A stretch of 64,000 bases of DNA from Streptomyces sp. NBC_01260 (lineage in GTDB: Bacteria; Actinomycetota; Actinomycetes; Streptomycetales; Streptomycetaceae). Positions within the stretch are counted from its first letter, which is position 1. Each line of letters opens with the position of its first letter. The notes below the pieces were generated by a model. It did no database searches and had not been told where the DNA came from. It saw nothing but the letters and a program-made list of their open reading frames with translations. The stretch lies in assembly GCF_036226405.1 (NCBI RefSeq), contig NZ_CP108464.1, positions 2,170,001-2,234,000 on the forward strand, written 5' to 3'. The position numbers and the translations under genes were made by a program. Shown one piece after another: positions 8,194 through 20,311 of the stretch.

Positions 8194-9453
8194 TCACACC
8201 CCGATCACCCGCAGCGCTCCCCAGAGCGCGACCGTCGACACCACGAGCGTCGCCGGTACGGTCAGCAGCCCGAGCCTGGTGAAGTGGCCGAGCTCCGGCG
8301 CCGCGCCGTGCGTGTGCAGGATGCGACGCCACAACAGGGTGGCGAGCGAGCCGACGTAGGTGAGGTTCGGCCCGAGGTTCACCCCGATCAGTGCGGCCAG
8401 CAGCGGACCCGGGCCGGCCGCGGCGACGACCGGGAGCAGGGCGAGGATCGCCGGCAGGTTGTTGATCAGGTTGGCGAGCACCGCCGCCACCGCGGCCACC
8501 GCCAGCAGCGCGGGCAACGAGGATCCGTCCGGCAGGACCCGGGCGATACCGGCGCCCAGGCCCTGGTCGACGACCGCCTTGACGACGACGCCCAGGGCCA
8601 GCACGAACAGGCAGAACGGCACGTTCGCGGCGTGCACCAGCCCCTTCACGGTGGTCTCCCGTTTCGCCAGCGCCCGTACGGCAAGCACGGCGGCGCCCGC
8701 CAGCGCCGCCCACAGCGGCTCCGCGCCCGCGAACGAGGTCACGACGAATCCGCACAGGGTCAGCACCAGGACGACCAGGGTGAAGACGGGCAGGGCCGGC
8801 CGGTCCTCCACCTCCTTCGGCGGGTGGGCCCCCGCCGCCAGGTCGGCCGCGAAGAACCGGCGGAAGACCACGTACTCGACGGCGATCGCCGCCAGCCACG
8901 GCAGCGTCATCAGGGCGGCGAAGCGGGTGAAGGAGAGACCGCTGGCCGTGAACGCCAGGAGGTTGGTCAGATTGGAGACGGGGAGCAGGAGCGACGCGGA
9001 GTTGGCGAGGTGCGCGCAGGCGTACACATACGGGCGGGGGCGGGCCCCGACGCGTGCCGCGGTCGCGAGGACGACGGGGGTCAGCAGGACCACGGTGGCG
9101 TCCAGACTGAGCACCGCCGTGATCACCGACGCGACGGCGAAGACGCCCCCGAGCAGCGGGCCGGTCCGCCCGCCGCAGACGCGGGCGACCAGGTCACCGG
9201 CCGCCCTGAAGAGCCCTTCGTCGGCGCAGAGCTGAGCCAGTACCAGGATCGCGGCGAGGAAGCCGACGACCGGCAGCAGACTGCTCACCTGGGACCGGGC
9301 CTCCGGCCAGGAGACCGCACCGGCCACGGTCACCAGCACCGCGGCGGGCACGGCGACGGTCGCCTCCGGCAGACCCCGGGGGCGTGCGACGGCGAACGCC
9401 AGCACCCCGAGCAGGAGGGCGACGGAGACGATCTCGGCGGTGACGGCGTTCAG
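8194..9453 (-). CDS. ArsB/NhaD or SLC13-type permease
   Basis: About 10-11 hydrophobic segments and the motif SLDATVVLLTPVVLA (typical of ArsB/CitM/SLC13 permeases) plus NLINNLPAILALLPV near the C-terminus mark it as an ion-transporter superfamily permease. It resembles streptomycete proteins annotated as arsenic transporters. The first GTG (9405) would cut into the first membrane helix: in-frame codons upstream encode NAVTAEIVSVALLLG. The only start-like codon upstream with a ribosome site is CTG 9451-9453, six bases after GGAG. The gatB terminator ends 20 bases further upstream. I therefore call 419 residues with a CTG start. Substrate unproven. Confidence 0.8.
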   Translation of the reverse strand: MNAVTAEIVSVALLLGVLAFAVARPRGLPEATVAVPAAVLVTVAGAVSWPEARSQVSSLLPVVGFLAAILVLAQLCADEGLFRAAGDLVARVCGGRTGPLLGGVFAVASVITAVLSLDATVVLLTPVVLATAARVGARPRPYVYACAHLANSASLLLPVSNLTNLLAFTASGLSFTRFAALMTLPWLAAIAVEYVVFRRFFAADLAAGAHPPKEVEDRPALPVFTLVVLVLTLCGFVVTSFAGAEPLWAALAGAAVLAVRALAKRETTVKGLVHAANVPFCLFVLALGVVVKAVVDQGLGAGIARVLPDGSSLPALLAVAAVAAVLANLINNLPAILALLPVVAAAGPGPLLAALIGVNLGPNLTYVGSLATLLWRRILHTHGAAPELGHFTRLGLLTVPATLVVSTVALWGALRVIGV

Positions 9454-9473
9454 TGGGCTCTCCGGAGCGGTGA

Positions 9474-9514
9474 AAGGGGCGGTGCACCCGGTGGTACCGG
9501 ATGCACCGCCCCTT
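9474..9514 (-). terminator. Rho-independent-type terminator after gatB
   Basis: A perfect 13-bp stem (9474-9486 with 9502-9514) with a 15-base loop lies 20 bases past the gatB stop on the minus strand. It separates gatCAB from the downstream permease gene. No U-run follows, as is common in Streptomyces. Confidence 0.85.
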
Positions 9515-9533
9515 CGAGGACGTACGGGTGGGC

Positions 9534-11042
9534 TCAGCCCTCGACGCCGAGCTTCTCCAGGATCAGCTCACGCACCCGGGCCGCGTCCGCCTGGCCGCGG
9601 GTGGCCTTCATGACGGCGCCGACGAGCGCGCCGGCCGCGGCGACCTTGCCGCCGCGGATCTTGTCCGCGATGGCGGCGTTGCCGGCGATGGCCTCGTCGA
9701 CCGCCGTGGACAGCGCGCCCTCGTCGGAGACGACCTTCAGGCCGCGCTTCTCGACGACGGTGTCCGGGTCGCCCTCGCCCGCGAGGACGCCCTCCAGCAC
9801 CTGACGGGCCAGCTTGTCGTTGAGGTCGCCCGAGGCGACGAGCTCGGCCACCCTGGCGACCTGCACCGGGGTGACGGGCAGCTCGTCGAGGTCGCGGCCG
9901 GTCTCGTTGGCGTTACGGGCCAGCTCGCCCATCCACCACTTGCGGGCCTGGTCCGAGGGTGCGCCCGCCTCGGTCGTGGCGACGATCAGGTCGACCGCGC
10001 CCGCGTTGAGGATGGACTGCATGTCGTGCTCGGATGCGCCCCACTCCTCCTTGAGCCGTGCGCGGCGCAGCCGCGGCAGCTCGGGGAGACCGCCCCGCAG
10101 CTCCTCTACCCAGGTGCGGGCCGGGGCGACGGGTACCAGGTCGGGCTCCGGGAAGTAGCGGTAGTCCTCGGCGTTGTCCTTGATGCGGCCGGCCGTGGTG
10201 GAGCCGTCCTCCTCGTGGAAGTGCCGGGTCTCCTGCACGATCGTGCCGCCGGAGTTCAGCACCGCGGCGTGGCGCTGGATCTCGAAGCGGGCGGCCCGCT
10301 CGACGGAACGCAGCGAGTTCACGTTCTTCGTCTCGGAACGGGTGCCGAACGCCTCGCGGCCGTGCGGGCGCAGCGACAGGTTCACGTCGCAGCGCATCTG
10401 GCCCATCTCCATCCGGGCCTCCGAGACGCCGAGCGCCTTGATGAGCTCGCGCAGCTCGGCGACGTATGCCTTGGCGACCTCGGGGGCCCGTGCGCCCGCG
10501 CCCTCGATCGGCTTGGTGACGATCTCGATGAGCGGGATGCCCGCACGGTTGTAGTCGAGCAGGGAGTGGGACGCGCCGTGGATACGGCCGGTGGCGCCGC
10601 CGACGTGCGTCGACTTGCCGGTGTCCTCCTCCATGTGGGCGCGCTCGATCTGCACCCGGAAGATCTCGCCGTCCTCCAGCTGGACGTCCAGATAGCCGTC
10701 GAAGGCGATCGGCTCGTCGTACTGGGAGGTCTGGAAGTTCTTCGGCATGTCCGGATAGAAGTAGTTCTTCCGGGCGAATCGGCACCATTCGGCGATCTCG
10801 CAGTTCAGCGCGAGACCGATCTTGATGGCGGACTCGACGCCGATCTCGTTGACGACCGGCAGGGCGCCGGGCAGTCCGAGGCAGACCGGGCAGGTCTGGG
10901 AGTTGGCGTCCTGCTTGAGCTCGGTGGAGCAGCCGCAGAACATCTTGGTCTTGGTGCCGAGCTCGACATGGACTTCGAGGCCCATGACGGGGTCGTACGT
11001 CGCGAGGGCGTCCTCGTACGACTCCAGGTCAATGACAGTCAC
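9534..11042 (-). CDS. gatB: Aspartyl/glutamyl-tRNA(Asn/Gln) amidotransferase subunit B
   Basis: 502 residues. The N-terminal cradle domain has [19 protein letters not shown] and [15 protein letters not shown]; the Cys pairs bind zinc. [13 protein letters not shown] follows. The C-terminal tail ([13 protein letters not shown], then [16 protein letters not shown]) is the YqeY-like tRNA-binding domain. GatB activates Glu-tRNA(Gln) or Asp-tRNA(Asn) by phosphorylation and receives ammonia from GatA in the GatCAB complex. It is last in the gatC-gatA-small protein-gatB operon, 16 bases after the small gene, and is followed by a strong terminator. Confidence 0.98.
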   Translation of the reverse strand: MTVIDLESYEDALATYDPVMGLEVHVELGTKTKMFCGCSTELKQDANSQTCPVCLGLPGALPVVNEIGVESAIKIGLALNCEIAEWCRFARKNYFYPDMPKNFQTSQYDEPIAFDGYLDVQLEDGEIFRVQIERAHMEEDTGKSTHVGGATGRIHGASHSLLDYNRAGIPLIEIVTKPIEGAGARAPEVAKAYVAELRELIKALGVSEARMEMGQMRCDVNLSLRPHGREAFGTRSETKNVNSLRSVERAARFEIQRHAAVLNSGGTIVQETRHFHEEDGSTTAGRIKDNAEDYRYFPEPDLVPVAPARTWVEELRGGLPELPRLRRARLKEEWGASEHDMQSILNAGAVDLIVATTEAGAPSDQARKWWMGELARNANETGRDLDELPVTPVQVARVAELVASGDLNDKLARQVLEGVLAGEGDPDTVVEKRGLKVVSDEGALSTAVDEAIAGNAAIADKIRGGKVAAAGALVGAVMKATRGQADAARVRELILEKLGVEG

Positions 11043-11058
11043 GGTGAAACTTTCCCTC

Positions 11059-11301
11059 TCAGCCCAGCAGGACGTCGTCGTCGCCGAGACGCTTCAGTTC
11101 GCGATAGAGGATCGCGAGGCCGGTGACGATCGCGGCGGCGGACACGGTCGCGTCGATGAGACGCAGCGTGTCGTTGTCGTTGCGCGCGAGCCTGATCTGC
11201 TTGGCAACACTGATCGCGCCGAACGCGGTGCTGCCGAGCGATACGTACAGCCCGGTCTTGGACTTCTTGAAGTTCGTGGCCTTCTTTGCCATGGCACTCA
11301 C
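11059..11301 (-). CDS. Small membrane protein between gatA and gatB
   Basis: 80 residues from GTG 11301. The GTG overlaps the gatA stop as GTGA, and GAGGAGG lies about 10 bases upstream inside gatA, so translation is probably coupled. An internal ATG at 11292 ([16 protein letters not shown]) is the alternative start. The N-terminus is Lys-rich. Two hydrophobic stretches follow: [16 protein letters not shown] (about 18-33) and [16 protein letters not shown] (about 51-66). No family with known function is recognised. Its place inside gatCAB is notable because it is unrelated to the amidotransferase. Confidence 0.75.
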   Translation of the reverse strand: MSAMAKKATNFKKSKTGLYVSLGSTAFGAISVAKQIRLARNDNDTLRLIDATVSAAAIVTGLAILYRELKRLGDDDVLLG

Positions 11302-12800
11302 AGCGACGGAGCCTCCTCAAGCAGTGGGTGTCCCCACTTTTCCACGAACGCGGCCTCTACGGCGGCTCCGACCTTGTACAGCCGGTCGTCCTTCATGGCG
11401 GGGGCGATGATCTGCAGCCCGACCGGCAGCCCGTCCTCCGGCGCCAGGCCGCAGGGCAGCGACATGGCGGCGTTGCCGGCCAGGTTGGTCGGGATGGTGC
11501 ACAGGTCCGCGAGGTACATCGCCATCGGGTCGTCGGCGCGCTCGCCGATCGGGAAGGCGGTGGTGGGCGTCGTCGGGGAGACGATGACGTCCACCTGCTC
11601 GAAGGCCTTCTCGAAGTCCCGCGTGATCAGGGTGCGGACCTTCTGCGCCGAGCCGTAGTAGGCGTCGTAGTAGCCGGAGCTCAGCGCGTACGTACCGAGG
11701 ATGACGCGGCGCTTGACCTCGTCGCCGAAGCCGGCTTCGCGGGTGAGCGCGGTGACCTCCTCGGCGGACTTCGTGCCGTCGTCGCCGACCCGCAGGCCGT
11801 AGCGCATGGCGTCGAAGCGGGCGAGGTTCGACGAGCACTCGGACGGCGCGATGAGGTAGTACGCCGAGAGGCCGAGGTCGAAGGACGGGCAGTCCAGCTC
11901 GACGACCGTCGCGCCGAGCGACTTCAGCAGCTCGACCGACTCGTTGAAGCGCTGGACGACACCGGCCTGGTAGCCCTCGCCGGAGAACTGCTTGACGACT
12001 CCGACGCGCATGCCCTGTACGGAGCCGTTGCGCGCGGCCTCGACGACCGGCGGGACCGGGGCGTCGATGGAGGTCGAGTCGAGCGGGTCGTGTCCGGCGA
12101 TGACCTCGTGCAGCAGCGCCGCGTCCAGGACCGTACGGGCGCAGGGGCCGCCCTGGTCGAGGGAGGACGAGAAGGCCACCATGCCGTAGCGGGAGACGCC
12201 GCCGTAGGTGGGCTTGACGCCGACGGTGCCGGTGACGGCGGCGGGCTGGCGGATCGAACCGCCGGTGTCCGTGCCGATGGCGAGCGGGGCCTCGAACGAA
12301 GCGAGCGCGGCCGAGGAGCCGCCGCCGGAGCCGCCCGGGATACGGGTGAGGTCCCACGGGTTGCCGGTCGGGCCGTAGGCGCTGTTCTCGGTGGAGGACC
12401 CCATGGCGAACTCGTCCATGTTGGTCTTGCCGAGGATGACGACGTCGGCGGCCTTCAGCCGCTTGGTGACGGTCGCGTCGTAGGGCGGGACCCAGCCTTC
12501 GAGGATCTTCGAGCCGACGGTGGTCGGCATGTCCTGCGTGGTGAAGATGTCCTTGAGCGCGAGCGGGACGCCGGCCAGCGGGCCGAGCTTCTCGCCCGCG
12601 GCCCTCTTCGCGTCGACGGCACGGGCCTGCGCGAGCGCGCCCTCGCGGTCGACGTGCAGGAAGGCGTGGACCTTCTCGTCGATGGCCTCGATCCGGGCCA
12701 GGTGGGCCTCGGTGACCTCGACGGCCGTGAGCTCACCGGAAGCGATCTTCGCGGCGGTCTCGGCGGCGGTGAGCTTGATGATGGTGCTGATGTCCGTCAT
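11298..12800 (-). CDS. gatA: Aspartyl/glutamyl-tRNA(Asn/Gln) amidotransferase subunit A
   Basis: 500 residues with the amidase-signature core. The catalytic Ser-cisSer-Lys triad is visible: Lys in [10 protein letters not shown] (about residue 83), the Gly/Ser loop [13 protein letters not shown] (about 150-165) and the nucleophile region [12 protein letters not shown] (about 176-187). GatA hydrolyses glutamine and channels ammonia to GatB for transamidation of mischarged tRNAs in the cytoplasm. It begins 6 bases after the gatC stop and overlaps the following small gene by 4 bases. The start at ATG 12800 gives the standard length. Confidence 0.98.
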   Translation of the reverse strand: MTDISTIIKLTAAETAAKIASGELTAVEVTEAHLARIEAIDEKVHAFLHVDREGALAQARAVDAKRAAGEKLGPLAGVPLALKDIFTTQDMPTTVGSKILEGWVPPYDATVTKRLKAADVVILGKTNMDEFAMGSSTENSAYGPTGNPWDLTRIPGGSGGGSSAALASFEAPLAIGTDTGGSIRQPAAVTGTVGVKPTYGGVSRYGMVAFSSSLDQGGPCARTVLDAALLHEVIAGHDPLDSTSIDAPVPPVVEAARNGSVQGMRVGVVKQFSGEGYQAGVVQRFNESVELLKSLGATVVELDCPSFDLGLSAYYLIAPSECSSNLARFDAMRYGLRVGDDGTKSAEEVTALTREAGFGDEVKRRVILGTYALSSGYYDAYYGSAQKVRTLITRDFEKAFEQVDVIVSPTTPTTAFPIGERADDPMAMYLADLCTIPTNLAGNAAMSLPCGLAPEDGLPVGLQIIAPAMKDDRLYKVGAAVEAAFVEKWGHPLLEEAPSL

Positions 12801-12806
12801 GGCTTT

Positions 12807-13103
12807 TTAGTCCTCCCCCAGGATCTGCGGCACCTTGAAACGCTGCTGCTCCTGGGCCGGGGCGCCGGAGAGCGCCTGCGCGGGGGTGAGCGAGGGACGG
12901 ACCTCGTCCGTCCGCATGACGTTGGTCAGCGGCAGCGGATGGGAGGTCGGCGGTACGTCTTGGTCGGCGACCTCGGAGACGCGGGCGACCGCGCCGATGA
13001 TGTCGTCGAGCTGACCGGCGAAGTGATCGAGCTCTTCGCCCTTCAGCTCCAGACGCGCCAGCCGGGCGAGGTGGGCGACCTCCTCGCGCGTGATGCCAGG
13101 CAT
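12807..13103 (-). CDS. gatC: Aspartyl/glutamyl-tRNA(Asn/Gln) amidotransferase subunit C
   Basis: 98 residues, the usual size. The start [20 protein letters not shown] and the downstream [20 protein letters not shown] followed by LRQ-free [12 protein letters not shown] segment are the conserved GatC helix and hook that tie GatA to GatB. It is the first gene of the operon, and promoter elements should lie in the 147-base gap 13104-13250. Confidence 0.96.
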   Translation of the reverse strand: MPGITREEVAHLARLARLELKGEELDHFAGQLDDIIGAVARVSEVADQDVPPTSHPLPLTNVMRTDEVRPSLTPAQALSGAPAQEQQRFKVPQILGED

Positions 13104-13250
13104 GCAGCGATCCTCAGGGGTTGGTGTGTGGTTTTGGCCGGAGCGCGGCAGGTGGAAATGTGCCGCCGACCCCCAATCCTATGGTGTCGCCCGCACCGGC
13201 CACGGCCACCCGTGGATCACCCCTGCCCGGCCCGCCTCCCGGGGACCGCC

Positions 13251-15422
13251 CTACGTCGTCGCGGGCCGTGAGTCGACGGTCCGGCCGGACGGCCGCTGCT
13301 CCGGCTCGGGCCTCGCCGCGGCGGTCACGCCGGCCGCCGCTGCCGCGGCCGCGGCGGCCGCCGCCAGCTCCGCCGGCCGCCGCCACCCGTGCTCGCCGCG
13401 CGCCCGCAGCCACGCGGTCGTCTCCTGCGGCGGCATCGCGGCCGCCACCAGCCAGCCCTGGACCGCGTCGCAGCGCAGGTCCCGCAGCCGCTCCCAGGTC
13501 TCGTCGTCCTCGACACCCTCGGCGACGACCAGCAGACCGAGCGAGTGCGCCAGGTCGATCGTGCAGCGGACGATCTCCGCGTCCTCGTGGTCGATGGCGA
13601 GCCGGGCCACGAAGGACCGGTCGATCTTGAGCTCGCTGACCGGCAGCCGGCGCAGGTGGACGAGGGAGGAGTACCCGGTACCGAAGTCGTCCAGGGACAT
13701 CTTCACGCCGTGCCCGGTGAGCCCGGCCAGCGTGTCCGCGGCCCGCTGCGGGTCCTCCAGCAGTACGTGTTCCGTTATCTCCAGCTGGAGGGCACCGGCC
13801 GGAACGCCGTGCCGGGCCAGCCGGGCCGCGACGCCGCCCGCGAACCCCGGGGTGTGCACATCGCGCGGGGAGACGTTGACCGCGACCGGGACGAACAGCC
13901 CCTGCGCCCGCCATCTGGCGACCTGGGCCAGTGCCGTCTCCAGTACGTACTCGGTGAGGTGCGGCATCAGCCCGGACGACTCGGCGATGGCGATGAACTC
14001 GTCCGGAGGGACCCGCCCCCGCTCCGGGTGCACCCAGCGGACCAGAGCTTCGAGACCGGCCACCTGTCCGTCGAAGCGGACCTTCGGCTGGTAGTGGAGC
14101 TCGACCTCGCCGGCGTCCAGCGCGCGCCGCAGATCACCGAGGAGCCCGAGCCGGTCCGGGGTGTTGCTGTCGCGCTTGGACTCGTACACCTCGACGCCCG
14201 TGCGGTCGCGCTTGGCCTGGTACATCGCCACGTCCGCGCGGCGCAGCAGCCCCTCCGCGTCCAGCGCGTGGTCGGGGTGGACGGCGACACCCGCGCTGGC
14301 CTCCAGCACCAGGGTGAGTCCGTCGAGGTCCAGCGGGGAGGAGAGTTCGGCGACCAGATGGCGGGCGACCCGCTGGGCGCTGGTGGTGGAGTCCGCGGTC
14401 GGCAGCAGGACGGCGAACTCGTCGCCGCCGAGCCTGGCCGCCTCCGCGCCGCGCGGCAGGGCGAGGCGCAGCCGTTCCGCTATCTGCAGCAGCAGCCGGT
14501 CCCCCGCCAGATGGCCGAGGGTGTCGTTGACCGCCCGGAAGCGGTCGAGGTCGATCAGGACCAGGCCGACCCGGGTGCCGACGCTCTCGGCCTCCTCCAG
14601 GGCCGTCCAGGTGCGCTCCAGCAGCCACTGGCGGTTCGGCAGTCCGGTCAGCGGGTCCCGCAGCTGCTCCTCGGCCCGGGCACGGGCGATCCAGAGCGTG
14701 GAGTCGAGCGCGATCAGCGGGACCGCGAAGAGCGGCAGCAGGACCGGCATGGCCATGGCGACGACGCAGATCAGCGGTGCGATGCCGAGCAGGGCGACCG
14801 CGACGAGGCCCTGCCGCAGCAGTGCGGTGCGGGCGACGGTCGGCAGCCCGCCGCCCTGGGGTGACCGGGCGTACCAGAGCAGCACCCGGGTGACGAGCAG
14901 ATAGGTAGAGGCGGCGAGGAGGACTTCCGGGACGACGTCGATGCCCCAGTCGAGTGGCTGCCAGGGCGACTCGACGGTCTGCACCTCACCGAACGCGGCC
15001 ATTACCAGCGCCGCCGCGCCCACCCCCAGGATGTCCACCGCCCCGTGCAGCAGCCCCTGCCACCAGCGGTGCCTGCGGGCCATCCCGACGAGTACGACCA
15101 CGACCAGGCTGACCAGACCGGCGGGCACCCAGCCGTAGAGCAGCAACACGGCGAGCGTGAGGGCGGCCCCGGAACCGGTGCCGCCCCACCAGCGGTCGCG
15201 GCCGAGCGCGACCAGATGACCGACGACGATCCCGGTGAGCACGGCCAGCGACCAGCCGGCCCTGCCGTCCGGGAAGATCGCGTGGCCACCGCTCACGGTC
15301 CGGTAGAAGCCGGTCGCGAGCTGGACGGTGGCGAGGGCCACGACGACAGCGCCCACTTTGGGCGTGAGTCCGACGAAACCCTGCAGCCGCGACACCGGTG
15401 CGGCGTTCTCGGTCGGTTTCAT
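13251..15422 (-). CDS. rmdB: Membrane GGDEF/EAL protein (cyclic-di-GMP turnover, RmdB-like)
   Basis: 723 residues from ATG 15422, which has GAGAGGGA upstream; a longer frame to 15527 lacks a ribosome site. Residues 20-245 hold about seven hydrophobic segments and no PAS domain. The GGDEF domain starts near RDPLTGLPNR (255) with an intact GGDEF motif at 332-336. The EAL domain shows EALVRW (458-463) and DDFGTGYSSL. Both signatures look competent. In S. coelicolor the orthologous locus (from memory SCO5495, rmdB) encodes a c-di-GMP phosphodiesterase affecting aerial mycelium formation, beside gatCAB and ligA as here. The symbol rests on remembered synteny. Confidence 0.9.
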   Translation of the reverse strand: MKPTENAAPVSRLQGFVGLTPKVGAVVVALATVQLATGFYRTVSGGHAIFPDGRAGWSLAVLTGIVVGHLVALGRDRWWGGTGSGAALTLAVLLLYGWVPAGLVSLVVVVLVGMARRHRWWQGLLHGAVDILGVGAAALVMAAFGEVQTVESPWQPLDWGIDVVPEVLLAASTYLLVTRVLLWYARSPQGGGLPTVARTALLRQGLVAVALLGIAPLICVVAMAMPVLLPLFAVPLIALDSTLWIARARAEEQLRDPLTGLPNRQWLLERTWTALEEAESVGTRVGLVLIDLDRFRAVNDTLGHLAGDRLLLQIAERLRLALPRGAEAARLGGDEFAVLLPTADSTTSAQRVARHLVAELSSPLDLDGLTLVLEASAGVAVHPDHALDAEGLLRRADVAMYQAKRDRTGVEVYESKRDSNTPDRLGLLGDLRRALDAGEVELHYQPKVRFDGQVAGLEALVRWVHPERGRVPPDEFIAIAESSGLMPHLTEYVLETALAQVARWRAQGLFVPVAVNVSPRDVHTPGFAGGVAARLARHGVPAGALQLEITEHVLLEDPQRAADTLAGLTGHGVKMSLDDFGTGYSSLVHLRRLPVSELKIDRSFVARLAIDHEDAEIVRCTIDLAHSLGLLVVAEGVEDDETWERLRDLRCDAVQGWLVAAAMPPQETTAWLRARGEHGWRRPAELAAAAAAAAAAAGVTAAARPEPEQRPSGRTVDSRPATT

Positions 15423-15668
15423 TCCGTCCCTCTCACAGCCGGCGGTGCCGATGTCACCTGATGATTCCGTTCCCTGCCACCGCGCGCGGCACACCCGGTG
15501 GCCGGGCTCCGCAGGCGCATCCCTCAACAGTAGGCCGCAGAGGGCTTCCAGGGGCAGCGCTCTACATCTCTTGCCCGAATGCGAACCGACCGTCCGTCAG
15601 CATCTGCTATGCGCCGACCGGGTGAATCCGGGCGTACGCACACGACTCCCCCCGCTGCGGCCCGGCCC

Positions 15669-17891
<2,223 letters not shown>

Positions 17892-17906
17892 TTACCCAGT
17901 GCCCCG

Positions 17907-18932
17907 CTACTCAGGGTTGTCTGCGAGCGATCTCGCGGCCCGGCCGCAGTGGGCGAGCGCGGCCCGTGCGTACGCGGGTGACGCGCCCGCGAGGCCGCAT
18001 GAGGGGGTGATCACCACGGACTCGGTCAGAGTCCCCGGATTCAGCCCCAGCCTGCGCCAAAGCGTCCTGACCTCCATGACGCTACCGCCCGGGTCCGACA
18101 ATCCGCCCGAGGCCGGGTCGGTGCCCGGCACCACCCCGAGGAACAGCTGGGTACCGCCCTCGACGGCTTCCCCGATCGCCTCCTCCTCACGCTCGGTGAG
18201 CAGGGAGAAGTCGAACGAGATACCGTCCGCCCCGGCCCGGCGCAGCAGTGCGAACGGGACCTCGGGCGCGCAGGTGTGGACGACCGAGGCGCCCTCGCCC
18301 GCCGCGCCCAGCACCTCGCGCAGGGTGGATTCGACGAGCTGGCGGTCCACCGCCCGGTAGGTGCGGTAGCCGCTCGCCGTCCTGACCCGCCCGAGCAGGA
18401 CCCCGGTCAGGGACGGTTCGTCGAGCTGGAGGATCACCTGGGCGCCCGGCATCCGCCGCCGTACCTCGGCGAGGTGGTTTCGCAGCCCCTCCGCCAGCGA
18501 GTCGGCCAGGTCGCGGCAGGCACCCGGATCACCGAGCACGGCCTCGCCGCCCCGGCGCTCCAGCGCGGCGGCCAGCGTCCAGGGCCCGACGGCCTGCACC
18601 TTGAGCGGGCCCTCGTAGCCCTGGGTGAACTCCTCCAGCGCGTCGAGGTCCTCGCCGAGCCAGGAGCGGGCCCGGCGGGTGTCGCGCCCCGGCCGGTCGC
18701 TGATCCGCCAGCCGCTCGGCTCGACGTGTCCGTACATCTCGACGAGCAGTCCGATGGTCCGCCCGATCATGTCCGCGCCCGGTCCGCGCGCGGGCAGTTC
18801 CGCCAGGTACGGCGCGCCCTGGCCGTCCCCGAAGGAGCCGGTGACGGTCTTCGCCGCCTCCCGTGCGTCCCCTCCGGGCATCGAACCGATTCCGGTGGCC
18901 GGGCACCCGCTGAACTTGCTCTTCTCGCTCAC
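17907..18932 (-). CDS. Short cobalamin-independent methionine synthase-like protein
   Basis: 341 residues, equivalent to the C-terminal catalytic barrel of MetE or to UROD/MetE-like proteins. GIGSMPGGDAREA opens the protein. VILQLDEPSLTGV, VVHTCAPEVPFALL (His and Cys of the zinc site) and VITPSCGLAGASP (final zinc-ligand Cys) are in the right order. Full MetE is about 760 residues, so this is the short actinobacterial form, whose methyl donor is uncertain. It starts at ATG 18932 and lies 30 bases upstream of ligA on the same strand. Confidence 0.85.
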   Translation of the reverse strand: MSEKSKFSGCPATGIGSMPGGDAREAAKTVTGSFGDGQGAPYLAELPARGPGADMIGRTIGLLVEMYGHVEPSGWRISDRPGRDTRRARSWLGEDLDALEEFTQGYEGPLKVQAVGPWTLAAALERRGGEAVLGDPGACRDLADSLAEGLRNHLAEVRRRMPGAQVILQLDEPSLTGVLLGRVRTASGYRTYRAVDRQLVESTLREVLGAAGEGASVVHTCAPEVPFALLRRAGADGISFDFSLLTEREEEAIGEAVEGGTQLFLGVVPGTDPASGGLSDPGGSVMEVRTLWRRLGLNPGTLTESVVITPSCGLAGASPAYARAALAHCGRAARSLADNPE

Positions 18933-18966
18933 GCGGGAAGCCTACGGCGGTTCCCCGCCCGTGCCG

Positions 18967-19656
18967 TCAGCGGCCGGGGCGCACCGTGAGGTCGTTGACC
19001 TCGGCGTCGCGCGGCAGGTCGATCGCCATCAGGATCGTGGTGGCGACGGACTCCGGGTCGATCCAGCGCTCGGCGTCGTACTCCTTGCCCTCCTGCTGGT
19101 GGACCTTGGCCTGCATGGGGCTCGCGGTGCGCCCTGGGTAGACGGTGGTCACCCGGACCCCGTTGCCGTGCTCCTCGTGGCGCAGCGAGTCGGCCAGTGC
19201 CTTCAGCCCGTGCTTGCTCGCCGCGTAGGCGCTCCACTCCGCGTGGGCGGCGAGCCCGGCGCCGGAGTTGACGAAGAGGACGTGGCCCTCGGCGACGCGC
19301 AGCTGCGGCAGGAAGAGCCGGGTCAGTTCGGCCGGGGCCACGAGGTTGGCGTTGAGCTGGAGGTGCCAGGCCTTGGGCGTGAGCTCGCCGACCCGGCCGA
19401 GCTCGACGACGCCGGCGATGTGCATCAGTGAGTCGAGCCGCTCGGGCATCGGCTGCTGGGCGAAGGCCCAGGAGAGCCGGTCCGGGTTGGAGAGGTCGCC
19501 GACGATCGTGCGGGCGCCGGGGTACAGCGCGGCGAGCTCCTTGGCGCGGCCCGCGTCACGGGTCAGGAGTACGAGATCGTCCCCGCGCTCCAGGAGGCGG
19601 CGAGCGACTGCTGCGCCGATGCCGGAGCCGGCGCCGGTGATGAGGTGAGTGGACAT
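18967..19656 (-). CDS. SDR family oxidoreductase
   Basis: 229 residues from ATG 19656. A classical short-chain dehydrogenase: nucleotide-binding TGAGSGIG (residues 7-14), MHIAGVVELG in place of the NAG motif, catalytic Ser in FVNSGAGLA, and YAASKHGLKALAD with the Tyr-x3-Lys pair. VYPGRTASPM is the usual segment after the active site. NADP(H) or NAD(H) preference and substrate are unknown. It lies between the LOG and methionine-synthase-like genes with gaps under 40 bases, so an operon is likely. Confidence 0.92.
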   Translation of the reverse strand: MSTHLITGAGSGIGAAVARRLLERGDDLVLLTRDAGRAKELAALYPGARTIVGDLSNPDRLSWAFAQQPMPERLDSLMHIAGVVELGRVGELTPKAWHLQLNANLVAPAELTRLFLPQLRVAEGHVLFVNSGAGLAAHAEWSAYAASKHGLKALADSLRHEEHGNGVRVTTVYPGRTASPMQAKVHQQEGKEYDAERWIDPESVATTILMAIDLPRDAEVNDLTVRPGR

Positions 19657-19694
19657 GCCCCCATCGTCGCACCCGTCCACCCGGCGCCGGCACA

Positions 19695-20234
19695 TCACTG
19701 CAGGCCGGACCACTCCTCCAGGTAGGCCAGGGCGCCCACCCCGTCCTTCGCGAAGAACACCAGGTCGGTCAGCGGGAGCGGCAGGAAGCCCTCGTCCTCC
19801 ATGCGCTGGAACTGCTGGCGCAGGCCGTCGTAGAAGCCCGCCGTGTTGAGCAGCACGACCGGCTTGGTGTGCTTGCCGTGCTTCTTGAGCTCCAGGATCT
19901 CGGTGGCCTCGTCGAGCGTGCCGGTGCCGCCCACCATGATCACGACGGCGTCGGCCTTCTCCAGGAGCAGCGCCTTGCGCTCGGCGAGATCGCCGGCGAT
20001 CACCATCTCGTCGGCGTTGGTACGCGCCTTCGCGGCCAGGAAGTCCACCGACACCCCTACCAGCTTCCCGCCCGACTCCTGCACCCCGTCGGCCACGACC
20101 TTCATCAGCCCGCTCTCCGAGCCGCCCCAGACCAGGGTGTGCCCGCCGCGGCCGAGCAGTTCGGCGAATTCGCGGGCGGGGCGGGTGTAGCGCTCGTCGA
20201 GGTCGGCGGCGGAGAGGAATACGCAGATCTTCAT
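19695..20234 (-). CDS. LOG family protein (Rossmann-fold nucleotide-binding)
   Basis: 179 residues from ATG 20234 (MKICVFLSAADLDERY); GGAGG stands just before the start. The Rossmann core and WGGSESGLMKVVADG match the TIGR00730/LOG family, whose members release cytokinin-like bases from nucleotide monophosphates or act as related phosphoribohydrolases. The usual PGGxGTxxE motif reads VGGTGTLDEATE, so the first Pro is Val while Gly-Gly, Gly-Thr and Glu remain. Activity is therefore plausible but not certain. It is divergent from the DUF427 gene. Confidence 0.85.
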   Translation of the reverse strand: MKICVFLSAADLDERYTRPAREFAELLGRGGHTLVWGGSESGLMKVVADGVQESGGKLVGVSVDFLAAKARTNADEMVIAGDLAERKALLLEKADAVVIMVGGTGTLDEATEILELKKHGKHTKPVVLLNTAGFYDGLRQQFQRMEDEGFLPLPLTDLVFFAKDGVGALAYLEEWSGLQ

Positions 20235-20311
20235 GGCCTCCACGGTAGAACCCGCCACCGACAGCCGGGCCGCCGGGGAAGAAATGGGCGTGCTGTGCCG
20301 CTGAAACACAC

